DNA of 64,000 nucleotides from contig NZ_JBBNAD010000004.1 of NCBI RefSeq assembly GCF_037996765.1, positions 992,001 to 1,056,000 of the forward strand, read 5' to 3'. Origin of the DNA: Bdellovibrio sp. GT3 (lineage in GTDB: Bacteria; Bdellovibrionota; Bdellovibrionia; Bdellovibrionales; Bdellovibrionaceae). This document shows positions 16,668 through 25,207 of the stretch, piece after piece (the stretch's first letter is position 1; the number at the start of each line of letters is the position of its first letter). The position numbers and the translations under genes were made by a program. The notes beneath the pieces were generated by a model. It saw only the letters and a program-made list of their open reading frames with translations, did not search any database and had not been told where the DNA came from.

Positions 16668-18212
16668 ATGTCTAAGAAGAAAAATAACTCCAAAAAGAAC
16701 AAAGAAGTTTTAGACACAGAAGTGATGGACAATGAGCTGACTGTGGCAACTGAAGTTGCAGCAGACGAAACAGCTCCGGAAATGATTGCAGATGAAGCTG
16801 ATGCTTCTGAAGAACTGAACGAGCTTGATGGTATCGAGTCCGATGCATCCATTTTTCTTCAAGAAGAAGAGGAGTCTGAGGGTTTCTTGCCAGAGGCTTC
16901 TGATGAAGAAACTGCCGAAATGGAAGCTTCTGAAGAAACTTCAGATGATGTTTCTGTTGAAGGTACAGAGCTTGATGGCTTTGAGTCAGCGGATATCGAA
17001 GAAGTTGAATTCGTAGATGAAGACCGTCTGGAAAGTATCGTTGAGAGCGTCTTGTTTGCTTCTGATCGCCCGGTTTCTTTGGCCTCTTTGAAATTGCTTT
17101 TTAAAGGTACAAACATCAAAGGTGATAAACTTCGCCGCGTGCTGGATCAATTGGCAGTTGAATATGCTGGTGGCCGCCGTGGGGTGACTTTGGAAGAAGT
17201 TCCAGGTGGTTATCAGTTGCGTACCAAAGTCGACAACATGGACTTCCTAAAGCGCACTTTGAAAGCTCGTCAATTCAAGCTTTCCGGTCCGGCTTTGGAG
17301 ACTTTGTCCATCGTTGCTTACAAACAACCGTGCGTGAAGTTCGATGTGGATGAAATTCGCGGGGTGGAATCAGGTCACTTGTTGCGCGCTTTGATGGAAA
17401 AGAATCTGGTTAGCTTTGAAGGTAAATCAGATCTTCCAGGTCGTCCTATGCAATACGGAACTACTCGTAAGTTCCTTGAAATCTTCGGTCTAAGATCTTT
17501 GAAAGAGCTTCCAACGCTTTCTCAAATCGATGAGTTGTTGCCGGAGGGTATGGATGAGCAAATGGCGGAAGAAAAACCGACATTGGCTTCCATCACAGAT
17601 TCATTGGTGGCAACGGGTGTGGATACGGTTAGCTATTCTTCTGGTGAAGAGGAATTGATGAAGATCTCCTCTCAACTTGAGGAAATCTCGACGTCTTCTG
17701 ACTTCTTTGCAGAAGAAAAGCGTCGTCAGGCTGAAAAGCGTGACCTTGAGCGTGCACAAAATATCCGTGATGCTTTGGCGATGGATGAACCCGTTCCAAC
17801 TCGCGATGTGAATTGGTTGAAAAAATACGACGAGGCTTTGGCGGCAGGAACGACTTTGGTGCAAATCAAAGCTGAAGAATCAGCGGCAAAAATGGCGGCC
17901 TTCAAAAATGGTTCTGCTGGTTCTGCTGAAGTTGATGGTCAGGAAGCCACTACTGGAGACAGCCAAGAATCCACCGTTGGTGGATATGCTGCTGACAATA
18001 CAGAGGCATCTGAGGAATTGTCCGCTGACGCTGAGTTAGAAAATGAATTGACTGAAGCCGAAGAAGCTTTCGACAATGATAGTGATATCGAGATGGCTTC
18101 TGACGATCAAATGTACGCTGATGGTGAGGACGAGGAGTCATCTGAGGAAGATGAACTACCGTTCTACGGAGAGGCGGACGAGATCGATGGCGAAGGTGAA
18201 GCCGTTACTTAA
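16668..18212 (+). CDS. scpB: Segregation and condensation protein B, with acidic extensions at both ends
   Basis: The ScpB core (tandem winged helices, roughly residues 120-300) is clear: RLESIVESVLFASDRPVSL, EVPGGYQLRTK, LSGPALETLSIVAYKQP, VDEIRG and GRPMQYGTTRKFLEIFGL. It dimerises and binds ScpA to regulate SMC in chromosome compaction. Normal ScpB is about 200 residues; this one is 514, with a roughly 115-residue acidic N-terminal arm and a roughly 210-residue acidic C-terminal arm containing a short basic coiled stretch (EEKRRQAEKRDLERA). The 3' end overlaps the next gene by 26 bp. Confidence 0.93.
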   Translation: MSKKKNNSKKNKEVLDTEVMDNELTVATEVAADETAPEMIADEADASEELNELDGIESDASIFLQEEEESEGFLPEASDEETAEMEASEETSDDVSVEGTELDGFESADIEEVEFVDEDRLESIVESVLFASDRPVSLASLKLLFKGTNIKGDKLRRVLDQLAVEYAGGRRGVTLEEVPGGYQLRTKVDNMDFLKRTLKARQFKLSGPALETLSIVAYKQPCVKFDVDEIRGVESGHLLRALMEKNLVSFEGKSDLPGRPMQYGTTRKFLEIFGLRSLKELPTLSQIDELLPEGMDEQMAEEKPTLASITDSLVATGVDTVSYSSGEEELMKISSQLEEISTSSDFFAEEKRRQAEKRDLERAQNIRDALAMDEPVPTRDVNWLKKYDEALAAGTTLVQIKAEESAAKMAAFKNGSAGSAEVDGQEATTGDSQESTVGGYAADNTEASEELSADAELENELTEAEEAFDNDSDIEMASDDQMYADGEDEESSEEDELPFYGEADEIDGEGEAVT

Positions 18213-18747
18213 GATCCTGGCAAGTGTCTGGATCGTTTATAATATCGCAGCATTAATGGTGATGCCCAACGTAAGTTCTTACTTTGGGCGTGTAGCCTCC
18301 AAATATGTCGGGCCCTACGCGAATCTTGTAGGGCTTAATGCCGGATGGAATTTCTTTTCTCCGGACCCGGCTCATCCCATGTATCTTAAAGTCAGTGTAA
18401 ATTATCCGGCGAATGAAGATGGTTCTTATCGTGATCCTTTGTTCACGACCTATCCGCCACCTGACGAGGAAAATAAAGTCGCAGGACTGACCAGAAAACG
18501 CGAGTGGGCGGTGATGCGCTTTATGGTGATGGATCCACGCCGCTTGCGCCAGATTTTTGGACCGTGGTTGTGTCGCCAGTATCCAGGTGCTGAAAGCATT
18601 GATATGGAGCATGTGGTGGAGACTTTGCCATTGCTGGATGAGGCGGCCTTCAATAAAGACGTCAATCTGCTTGATATGTCCCAGGAGCGTCGTTACGCCA
18701 GAGCAGCCGTGCGCTGTGATGGTACGGGTGACGAGGAGAGCTTATGA
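18187..18747 (+). CDS. Membrane-anchored protein encoded just before an HTTM protein
   Basis: A 186-residue protein whose ATG lies inside the end of scpB. It has one N-terminal membrane segment (about residues 6-26, LASVWIVYNIAALMVMP), then a periplasmic-type domain with GWNFFSPDPAHP and YPPPDEENK. The NFFSPDP motif is typical of small proteins paired with HTTM-domain proteins. Its stop overlaps the HTTM gene start (ATGA), so they are translationally coupled. Exact function unknown. Confidence 0.78.
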   Translation: MAKVKPLLKILASVWIVYNIAALMVMPNVSSYFGRVASKYVGPYANLVGLNAGWNFFSPDPAHPMYLKVSVNYPANEDGSYRDPLFTTYPPPDEENKVAGLTRKREWAVMRFMVMDPRRLRQIFGPWLCRQYPGAESIDMEHVVETLPLLDEAAFNKDVNLLDMSQERRYARAAVRCDGTGDEESL

Positions 18748-19661
18748 TGAATCTTAAAGCTAATCTGAAAAAAGCCTGGTCCTTATGGGATAACTTTTGG
18801 TTTGCTCCGCAAAATCTTCTGGGCCTTGCATTCATGCGTATCGTTTTGTGTGCAACGTTGCTCTATATGAGTGCGATGCGCTTTTACAATATGCAGTTTT
18901 TCACTGACGAAAGCTGGGTTTCCAAAGCCAATGCTTTGTTGATATTGCCAGAGTTGGGGAGACCGGGTTTCAGCTGGAATTTCTGGCCGGATTCAGCGAA
19001 TTCCCCGATGCTGACTGTGTCGGTGGTTTTGTTTGCGCTGCTAATATTGGGAATTGGTGGTCGGATTTTGATGGCTTTGGCCTGGGTGATAAATGCAGGA
19101 TTTATCTATCGCAATTATCCGGTGAACTTTGGTGCTGATGTGATCGGCGCCTTGTTTTTGTTTTACATGATTTTCACCAACTCCTGCGAGCGCTTGAGTG
19201 TTTTGAATCTATTCCGCGAAAAAAGAACCTTCAAATCGTCAGATGCTATTTCAAGTATGATGATCCGCATGATGCAAGTGCAGATCATGGCGATCTATGC
19301 CTATACGGGATGGGAAAAACTTAAAGGGGCCAGCTGGTGGGATGGAACCGCACTTTGGAGTGTGCTTGCAAACCCTCAGATGACCACTATGGATTTCAGT
19401 TTTCTAAGGGAAATCCCCTGGGTTATTCCGGTGTTGGGATATACGACCATTCTTTTTGAAGTCTATTTCCCACCGATGGTGATCTGGCATAAAAGCCGCC
19501 ACCTATGGCTGTTTATGGGATTGATGATGCATTTGGGGATAGGGATCTTCATGGGGTTGATGCCATTTGCGACTGTAATGCTTTCCACCTACTTCTTATT
19601 CCTAAGCCCTATCATGTTGCAGGAAAAAATCGTCTCAAAACTGGACTTCTCCAGAAATTGA
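18744..19661 (+). CDS. HTTM domain (vitamin K-dependent gamma-carboxylase-like) membrane protein
   Basis: A 305-residue polytopic protein with about seven hydrophobic segments and HTTM hallmarks: LGLAFMRIVLCATLLYMS near the start, a central QVQIMAIYAYTGWEKLKG with WWDGTALW right after it, and VIPVLGYTTILFEVYFP. The HTTM domain is shared with eukaryotic gamma-glutamyl carboxylase and with bacterial proteins of mostly unknown role; whether this one carboxylates anything cannot be told. Start codon ATGATG overlaps the stop of the partner gene. Confidence 0.85.
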   Translation: MMNLKANLKKAWSLWDNFWFAPQNLLGLAFMRIVLCATLLYMSAMRFYNMQFFTDESWVSKANALLILPELGRPGFSWNFWPDSANSPMLTVSVVLFALLILGIGGRILMALAWVINAGFIYRNYPVNFGADVIGALFLFYMIFTNSCERLSVLNLFREKRTFKSSDAISSMMIRMMQVQIMAIYAYTGWEKLKGASWWDGTALWSVLANPQMTTMDFSFLREIPWVIPVLGYTTILFEVYFPPMVIWHKSRHLWLFMGLMMHLGIGIFMGLMPFATVMLSTYFLFLSPIMLQEKIVSKLDFSRN

Positions 19662-19711
19662 TACAGTTTTAGGCGCTCCCTCATTTATCCTAAAGGTACG
19701 GGGGAGTTTCT

Positions 19712-20203
19712 ATGAAAACCGATTTTAACAAATTCGCGACGTGTTTCGCGTTGATGTCGTTACTGGCGTCTTGTGCACCGGTTTCGGAAAACTCCCTTTT
19801 GTCTTCTGATGCTTCCAATCCTGATTCTCACAGTTTGAATTCCACGCCGCTTTCAACAGAACTTCAGCTTGTGGCGGATGTCTACAATCTTGGTGCGGCA
19901 ACGTCGACCAAGGCTGTGGAGTTAAGTGGTGCGTGCTACACGTCCACTTATCCCACACATAGAATCACGGCGACTGTGAATGGTGCGAACGTCGCTGCTG
20001 CAAATATCTTTGATATGTCCAGTTCAACAGCCACAGGGTACGGAACCTGCCGCAATGGTCGATTTAATATCGTCCTTCGCGGCAATGGGCTTGCAAGTGG
20101 TGCAAACAATATCGTTCTGTTGTTAACGGGCTATGATGCGCAAAGTGTGGCAGCAACGAGCGGCAATAGTTATGCTCGTTACTACGTTATAAGAACAGAT
20201 TAA
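19712..20203 (+). CDS. Lipoprotein of unknown function
   Basis: A 163-residue protein with a lipoprotein signal peptide; the lipobox is LLASC with the acylated Cys near residue 21. The mature part begins with a Ser/Asn-rich linker, then a roughly 100-residue beta-rich domain with two cysteines (GACYTSTY, GTCRNGRF). Ribosome-binding site GGGGAG. The 3' end overlaps the convergent gene by 17 bp. No family recognised. Confidence 0.75.
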   Translation: MKTDFNKFATCFALMSLLASCAPVSENSLLSSDASNPDSHSLNSTPLSTELQLVADVYNLGAATSTKAVELSGACYTSTYPTHRITATVNGANVAAANIFDMSSSTATGYGTCRNGRFNIVLRGNGLASGANNIVLLLTGYDAQSVAATSGNSYARYYVIRTD

Positions 20204-21155
20204 AATCATCCCGTAGTTTCTTCGGGGCTTCTAGATTTTTAGAATCAATTAAAATTGTGCCTTTGAGTTTCAACTCTCGAATGTGGGAGGCGCGTCTTTG
20301 TGGCGGCAGTCCTGGGGAAGTCAATTCCTGCAGGGTGCTGTTAAAAGGTGTCTTTAAAAGGTTCTGCTCTTGCAATGAGTTTTCTGTCATTGCCAGCAGA
20401 ATTTCCATGGCAAGATCCTGTTTGTCAGAAGCTTGCGGGATTGAAGCTCCCCATACCAGCAAGGCACTTAAATCATCCTGAATGGTCAAATCAGGGGTGG
20501 CCTCATTCAGTGGCATCTCGGCAGCACCATCGCGTTTTTCATTCGTGATAAGTTGATCCAAAGGCAGTGTCAGAATCTTTTTCTGTTGCAGCAAAGAGAG
20601 CCAGCCTTTGTCCTGCCAGATCGAGAAATGCTTGAGTAGCAAGTCCTCGTCGTTAAGCAGGAATAGGGTTGTGGCTTTTTTGTCTTTAAGGAATTCCTCG
20701 AAAGACACATTATTGGTGGTTCTAAATCCCGTCTTCATCCAGTAAAGAGGGTAAAAATAAATATTCCGGATGGTGCTGACTGGAGGAAGAAAGTCCGCAG
20801 CAATTTTAGCAGTCAGCGGGTTTTCCAGGCTGGAAGCCAGTAGATTTTGCTTATTCAAAGTATTGGCCCAGTAATAGGGTAAAAGCAAAATGTCCTGAGC
20901 AGGTGATGCAATCACTTTCGCCTGAATGGAATTCCAGTCGCGAGTGACGGTCACTTCAAATTTTATGCGTAAATTGTTTTCGAGTTGAGCCTGTACACTT
21001 TTGGGGAAGAGAGACTCATCTGTAATCAGGATGCGCACCTTGGTGGGACGCAGGATGTAGTCTTTGGAAATGCCTTGGGGCAGGTATCCGTGTAGGAAAC
21101 CCACCCCCATGCATACTAAAAATAAAAATATCCAAAGAAAATTAGAACGCCTCAT
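20187..21155 (-). CDS. Periplasmic extracellular-binding-like protein downstream of nrdB
   Basis: A 322-residue protein with an N-terminal signal or anchor segment (WIFLFLVCMGVGFLHGYLP). After it, KVRILITDESLFPKSVQAQLE and DILLLPYYWANTLNKQNLLA resemble the first lobe of polyamine-type extracellular solute-binding proteins, and AMEILLAMTENSLQEQNLLK fits the C-terminal lobe. The match is by general pattern only. Its start overlaps the end of nrdB by 14 bp, so it appears to be the last gene of the nrdAB operon, an unexpected partner. Confidence 0.7.
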   Translation of the reverse strand: MRRSNFLWIFLFLVCMGVGFLHGYLPQGISKDYILRPTKVRILITDESLFPKSVQAQLENNLRIKFEVTVTRDWNSIQAKVIASPAQDILLLPYYWANTLNKQNLLASSLENPLTAKIAADFLPPVSTIRNIYFYPLYWMKTGFRTTNNVSFEEFLKDKKATTLFLLNDEDLLLKHFSIWQDKGWLSLLQQKKILTLPLDQLITNEKRDGAAEMPLNEATPDLTIQDDLSALLVWGASIPQASDKQDLAMEILLAMTENSLQEQNLLKTPFNSTLQELTSPGLPPQRRASHIRELKLKGTILIDSKNLEAPKKLRDDFNLFL

Positions 21156-22140
21156 CGAAGGCTACCGAGCCGCTGATACCAGTTTGGTATGCAGAAACAC
21201 GTCTTTCAAAGAAGTTTGCAAGTTCTTGCATGTCTTGAAGCTCCATGAAGTCGAACGGGTTTTTCACGTTGTAACGAGGAGCAATGCTCAAGCTTTCAAG
21301 GCGTTGGTCTGCGCAGTATTCAAGATACTGACGCATGTCTTTTGGAGAAAGACCAGCCACACCCAATTGCAAAACGTCATTCGCAAATTCCATTTCGCAT
21401 TCGATAGCGTCTTCAAGCATTTGCACAACCATGTCTTCCATTTGAGAATTGAAAAGATCTGGTTCTTCTTGGCGAGCTGTTTTGATAACTTCGATCGCGA
21501 ATGCCATGTGCATAGACTCATCACGGAATACCCAGTTTGTGCCAGATGCAAGACCTTGCAACAAACCTTTAGAGCGCAAGAAGTATACGTATGCGAAAGC
21601 TGCATAGAAGAACAAACCTTCAACGCAAGTTGCGAAGCAGATCAAGTTCATCAAGAAGCGACGACGGTCTTCTTTTGTTCTAAGTTCGTTCAACTCATTG
21701 ATAGAGTCGATCCATTTAAAGCAGAAATCTGCTTTCTTTTTGATAGAAGGGATGTTTTCGATCGCAGCAAATGCTTCCGCGCGTTCATCTGGATTTGGAA
21801 TATATGAATCCAAAAGCGTCAGATAGAACTGAACGTGCAAAGCCTCTTCGTATAGTTGACGAGACAAATACATGCGACCCTCTGGAGAGTTCACGTGTTT
21901 GTACAAGTTCAAAACTAGATTGTTACCAACGATAGAATCACCCGTCGCAAAGAATGCCACCAGGCGAGAGATCAAATGTCTTTCTGCCGGAGTCATTTTT
22001 GAGTGAAGGTCTACAAGGTCTGTAGAGAAATCGATTTCGTCTACAGTCCAAGTGTTCTTGATACCGTTTTTGTACATTTCATACATAGTTGGGTATTTCA
22101 TTGGACGAAGAGTTAAGTTAAAGCCTGGATCTAAAATCAT
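21142..22140 (-). CDS. nrdB: Class Ia ribonucleoside-diphosphate reductase, beta subunit
   Basis: The 332-residue small subunit holds the di-iron tyrosyl radical cofactor. Ligands and radical site are visible: D68 (FFATGDSIV), E99 and H102 with Tyr106 four residues later (EEALHVQFY, matching E115/H118/Y122 of E. coli NrdB), Glu in TCVEGLFFYAAFAY, and Glu/His in FRDESMHMAF. With the radical tyrosine present it should be a standard aerobic class Ia enzyme reducing ribonucleotides to deoxyribonucleotides with NrdA. It lies 99 bp downstream of nrdA on the same strand. Confidence 0.95.
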   Translation of the reverse strand: MILDPGFNLTLRPMKYPTMYEMYKNGIKNTWTVDEIDFSTDLVDLHSKMTPAERHLISRLVAFFATGDSIVGNNLVLNLYKHVNSPEGRMYLSRQLYEEALHVQFYLTLLDSYIPNPDERAEAFAAIENIPSIKKKADFCFKWIDSINELNELRTKEDRRRFLMNLICFATCVEGLFFYAAFAYVYFLRSKGLLQGLASGTNWVFRDESMHMAFAIEVIKTARQEEPDLFNSQMEDMVVQMLEDAIECEMEFANDVLQLGVAGLSPKDMRQYLEYCADQRLESLSIAPRYNVKNPFDFMELQDMQELANFFERRVSAYQTGISGSVAFDEAF

Positions 22141-22189
22141 AAAAAGTCCCTAAAAGTTTTTCCGGCGAATGGCACCGGCGCTCTTTTTC

Positions 22190-22220
22190 GAGCTGAAAGC
22201 CCCCCTCGGACTTTCAGCTC
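22190..22220. other. Hairpin in the nrdA-nrdB intergenic gap
   Basis: A perfect 10-bp inverted repeat (GAGCTGAAAG and CTTTCAGCTC) around 11 nt, placed between the nrdA stop and nrdB start. There is no T-run on the minus strand, so it is more likely an RNA stability or processing element than a terminator. Confidence 0.5.
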
Positions 22221-22239
22221 TGCTCAGCTTTCGCCGAGT

Positions 22240-24675
22240 TTACTGACAAGCTTCGCAAGCCTCTGGATTTTCCAAAGAACAAGCGATCACTTCTGAGTCA
22301 GTGTATGTTTTCTTCGCTTCAGCCACAGTTGCCTGTGCTTCGGCTTGGATCGCTGTTGCTGCATTCATAGTGTTTGCAGTTTCAGCGGACATACCCATAC
22401 CGTTGTTGGAAGACTTCACAGTAGTCTTGGCGATTTTAGTCGCCGGACGAGAGCGAAGGTAATAAGTCGTTTTCACACCTTGTTTCCATGCATACATATA
22501 CATAGAAGAAACTTTACCGATTGTTGGGCTTTCCATGAACAAGTTCAAAGATTGAGCTTGGTCGATGTAAGCGCCACGAGCTGCAGCCATTTCAATCAAT
22601 GACTTCATCGGAACTTCCCAAACAGTGCGGTACAATTCTTTCAATTGTGGCGGGATCGCCGCGATTTCATCAATTGAACCATCGTTCAATTTGATTTCGT
22701 TGCGAAGATCTTCAGACCAAAGACCCATCGCTTTAAGATCTTGCACCAGGTATTTATTGATCTGCATGAACTCACCAGAAAGTGTTTCACGTTTGAACAA
22801 GTTGGATACTTGAGGCTCGATCGCTTCGTAGCAACCTACGATAGAAGCGATAGTTGCTGTTGGAGCAATAGCGATCAACAAAGAGTTGCGCAAACCGTGT
22901 TGTTTGATCTTCGCTTTCAAAGCGTTGAAACGCTCTGGTTGAGAAGGCGTCACACCCCAAAGGTCGAATTGCAACAAACCTTTAGCTGCACGAGTTTGCT
23001 CGTAAGCACCATGGGCACCGTGTTTTTCAGCCAGTTCGCAAGAAGTCAAAAGAGCATTGTAGTAGATCTCTTCTTGGATTTTCGCTGACAATTCACGAGC
23101 CGCTTGAGAGTCAAAAGGCAACTTCAACAAGAAGAATGCATCTTGAAGACCCATCACACCCAAACCAACTGGACGCCATTTGTGGTTGGAGTCTTTAGCA
23201 GTATCGATAGGGTAGAAGTTGATATCAACAACGCGGTCCAAGTACTTCACAGCTGTACGAACAGATTTCGCCAGTTTTTCGAAGTTGAACTGACCATTTT
23301 CAACGTGTCTGCCAAGGTTTACAGAACCCAAGTTACAAACTGCTGTTTCAGAGTTTGAAGTTACTTCCAGGATCTCTGTGCACAAGTTGGAAAGATGGAT
23401 CACATTGCCAGCTTCACCGGTTTGGTTGGCTTTCATGTTGGAAGCATCTTTAAATGTCATCCAGCCGTTACCAGTCTGCGCAAGAGTTTTCATCATGCGA
23501 GAGTACAGGTCGCGAGCTTTGATTTGTTTTGTGTATAGTTTTTCCGACTCTGCTTTTTCAAATGCAGCTTCGAATTCTGGACCGTAAGTATCAACAAAAT
23601 GAGGAACTACGCGTGGGTCAAACAAAGACCACATGCCATCAGTTTCAACACGTTTCATGAACAAATCTGGTACCCAGTTTGCCAGGTTCAGGTTGTGAGT
23701 ACGTTTAGCTTCGTCACCTGTGTTGTCGCGAAGTTCAAGGAATTCTTCAATGTCTGCATGCCAAGTTTCCAAGTACACACAAGCAGCACCTTTACGTTTA
23801 CCACCTTGATTAACTGCAGACACCGAAGAGTCCATAGTTTTCAACCAAGGAATGATACCGTTGGAGTGACCATTTGTACCTTTGATCAAGGAACCACGAG
23901 AGCGGATACGAGAGTAAGCTACACCAATGCCGCCTGCGAATTTGGAAAGCAAAGCGATGTCAGTGTACTTTTTGTAGATAGCTTCCAAGTCATCAGTTGG
24001 AGAATCCAAAAGATAGCAAGAAGACATCTGAGGGCGCAAAGTACCAGAGTTGAACAATGTTGGCGTGGAAGCCATGTAGTCATGAGAAGAGATCAAACGG
24101 TAGAACTCGATAGCTTCATCAACTGTTTGAGCCAAACCACAAGCCACACGCATAAAGAAGTATTGAGGTGTTTCAAACACCTGGCGTGATGTTGGGTTTT
24201 TCAACAAATAGCGATCGTAAACAGTTCTAAGACCGAAGTATTCAAAACGGTCTGTGCGGTAAGGCTCGATAGCCGCGCAAAGAGCTGCTTTGTTGTTATC
24301 CACGAAGTTTTTAGTGTCTTCAGACAACAAACCAGCTTGGTAGCCGAAGTTAACAGAGTCTGCAAAAGATTGAATTTTTTGAGAGCGAACTTCTTCGTCT
24401 ACATACGTGCTCAAAAGGCGAGCCGCAAGGCGAGAGTATTCTGGCTCTTCACCGATCAACAAAGAGGCGGTGGAAATACAAAGATTATCCAACTCATTTG
24501 TTGTCGCGCCATCATATAGACCACTGATAGCTTTAGTAGCTACGCGAAGTGGGTCTACTTGAGTTAGACCTTGGCAATTACGAGTCACACGTTCAACGAT
24601 CTTCGTTACGTCGACTGGTTCAAGAGTTCCGTCTCTCTTTTTGACTCTCATGATGTGAGCTGTTGTTTCCAACAT
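22240..24675 (-). CDS. nrdA: Class Ia ribonucleoside-diphosphate reductase, alpha subunit
   Basis: The 811-residue catalytic subunit. Residues about 8-100 are an ATP-cone allosteric domain (MRVKKRDGTLEPVDVTKIV). The barrel shows SSCYLLDSP (redox Cys), IHLSNLCTEI (Asn, thiyl-radical Cys and Glu), ETAVCNLGSVNL (second redox Cys) and IAPTATIASIVGCYEAIEP. The C-terminus ends ENPEACEACQ, the mobile redox cysteine pair. It reduces NDPs, taking the radical from NrdB. A GAGGGG site precedes the ATG, with a small GCCCA/TGGGC hairpin just upstream; a long leader contains a possible NrdR box. Confidence 0.96.
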   Translation of the reverse strand: MLETTAHIMRVKKRDGTLEPVDVTKIVERVTRNCQGLTQVDPLRVATKAISGLYDGATTNELDNLCISTASLLIGEEPEYSRLAARLLSTYVDEEVRSQKIQSFADSVNFGYQAGLLSEDTKNFVDNNKAALCAAIEPYRTDRFEYFGLRTVYDRYLLKNPTSRQVFETPQYFFMRVACGLAQTVDEAIEFYRLISSHDYMASTPTLFNSGTLRPQMSSCYLLDSPTDDLEAIYKKYTDIALLSKFAGGIGVAYSRIRSRGSLIKGTNGHSNGIIPWLKTMDSSVSAVNQGGKRKGAACVYLETWHADIEEFLELRDNTGDEAKRTHNLNLANWVPDLFMKRVETDGMWSLFDPRVVPHFVDTYGPEFEAAFEKAESEKLYTKQIKARDLYSRMMKTLAQTGNGWMTFKDASNMKANQTGEAGNVIHLSNLCTEILEVTSNSETAVCNLGSVNLGRHVENGQFNFEKLAKSVRTAVKYLDRVVDINFYPIDTAKDSNHKWRPVGLGVMGLQDAFFLLKLPFDSQAARELSAKIQEEIYYNALLTSCELAEKHGAHGAYEQTRAAKGLLQFDLWGVTPSQPERFNALKAKIKQHGLRNSLLIAIAPTATIASIVGCYEAIEPQVSNLFKRETLSGEFMQINKYLVQDLKAMGLWSEDLRNEIKLNDGSIDEIAAIPPQLKELYRTVWEVPMKSLIEMAAARGAYIDQAQSLNLFMESPTIGKVSSMYMYAWKQGVKTTYYLRSRPATKIAKTTVKSSNNGMGMSAETANTMNAATAIQAEAQATVAEAKKTYTDSEVIACSLENPEACEACQ

Positions 24676-25207
24676 GATGCTATCCCCTCTGCCCAGTTCC
24701 TTTTGGGCAAAAAAATCCCCCGTCGCACATTGCCCCTCGCAAATGTCCGTCGTTGGTTCTATATAATGATGTAGATTGGTTGAGACTGAGTTGCTAATCC
24801 TTAGCTGAGTCTGTTTTAAGTCGCTGAAACATAATGTTTGGCTTTGCAGCCTTCACATAATTTGCTTCAGAAAAACGTCTACTACCTCCCTGTTGTACCC
24901 CTATATCTAGGGGTTGGTCCCGGGTGCCTCATCAATAAGGCGGGTATCGATCTCAATTCAACTTTGTAATTCTTTCTGGGAAGTTGCAAGAGTATTTTTT
25001 AAAATAACGCCAATTTTTTTGTGACGTTGCTCATCATTTAAGCAGATTTATTCTTAGTATTGACTCGTCTGTCCTGCGAAAAAGAGTGGCAAATCTCACG
25101 GTTTCTCGAGGGTAAAACCAAGGTCTAGGTGTTTTAAGCGGATTTTAGGGCCTCTCGCCTGAAATTTACCTGTCGTGATCTTACAGAAACTTAAATTGTG
25201 CAGAAAC
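24676..25207. promoter_or_regulatory. Long gene-free nrdA leader with inverted repeats
   Basis: About 530 bp with no convincing gene. Near nrdA is a hairpin GCCCAAAAGGAACTGGGC. At 24783-24812 lies a nested hairpin (AGACT/AGTCT outside, GCTAA/TTAGC inside). At 24898-24913 is the palindrome CCCCTATATCTAGGGG. The G+C-poor stretch at 25000-25060 holds nothing clear. The region separates nrdA from the end of the radical SAM gene and probably carries the nrdAB promoter. Confidence 0.45.
24898..24913. promoter_or_regulatory. Possible NrdR-box-like palindrome upstream of nrdA
   Basis: CCCCTATATCTAGGGG fits the central CwATATnTwG of the NrdR-box consensus as I recall it, with weaker flanks. A partial second match (CTATATAATG, 24759-24768) lies closer to nrdA, but the spacing of about 140 bp is not the usual three helical turns. 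No nrdR gene is in the window. Confidence 0.3.

Noticed and set aside
21064-21807. 247-residue plus-strand frame over nrdB
   Set aside because: Lies antisense to clear nrdB; long antisense frames are expected because TTA, CTA and TCA codons are rare in biased genes.
23599-24189. 196-residue plus-strand frame over nrdA
   Set aside because: Antisense to nrdA barrel; no ribosome-binding site.
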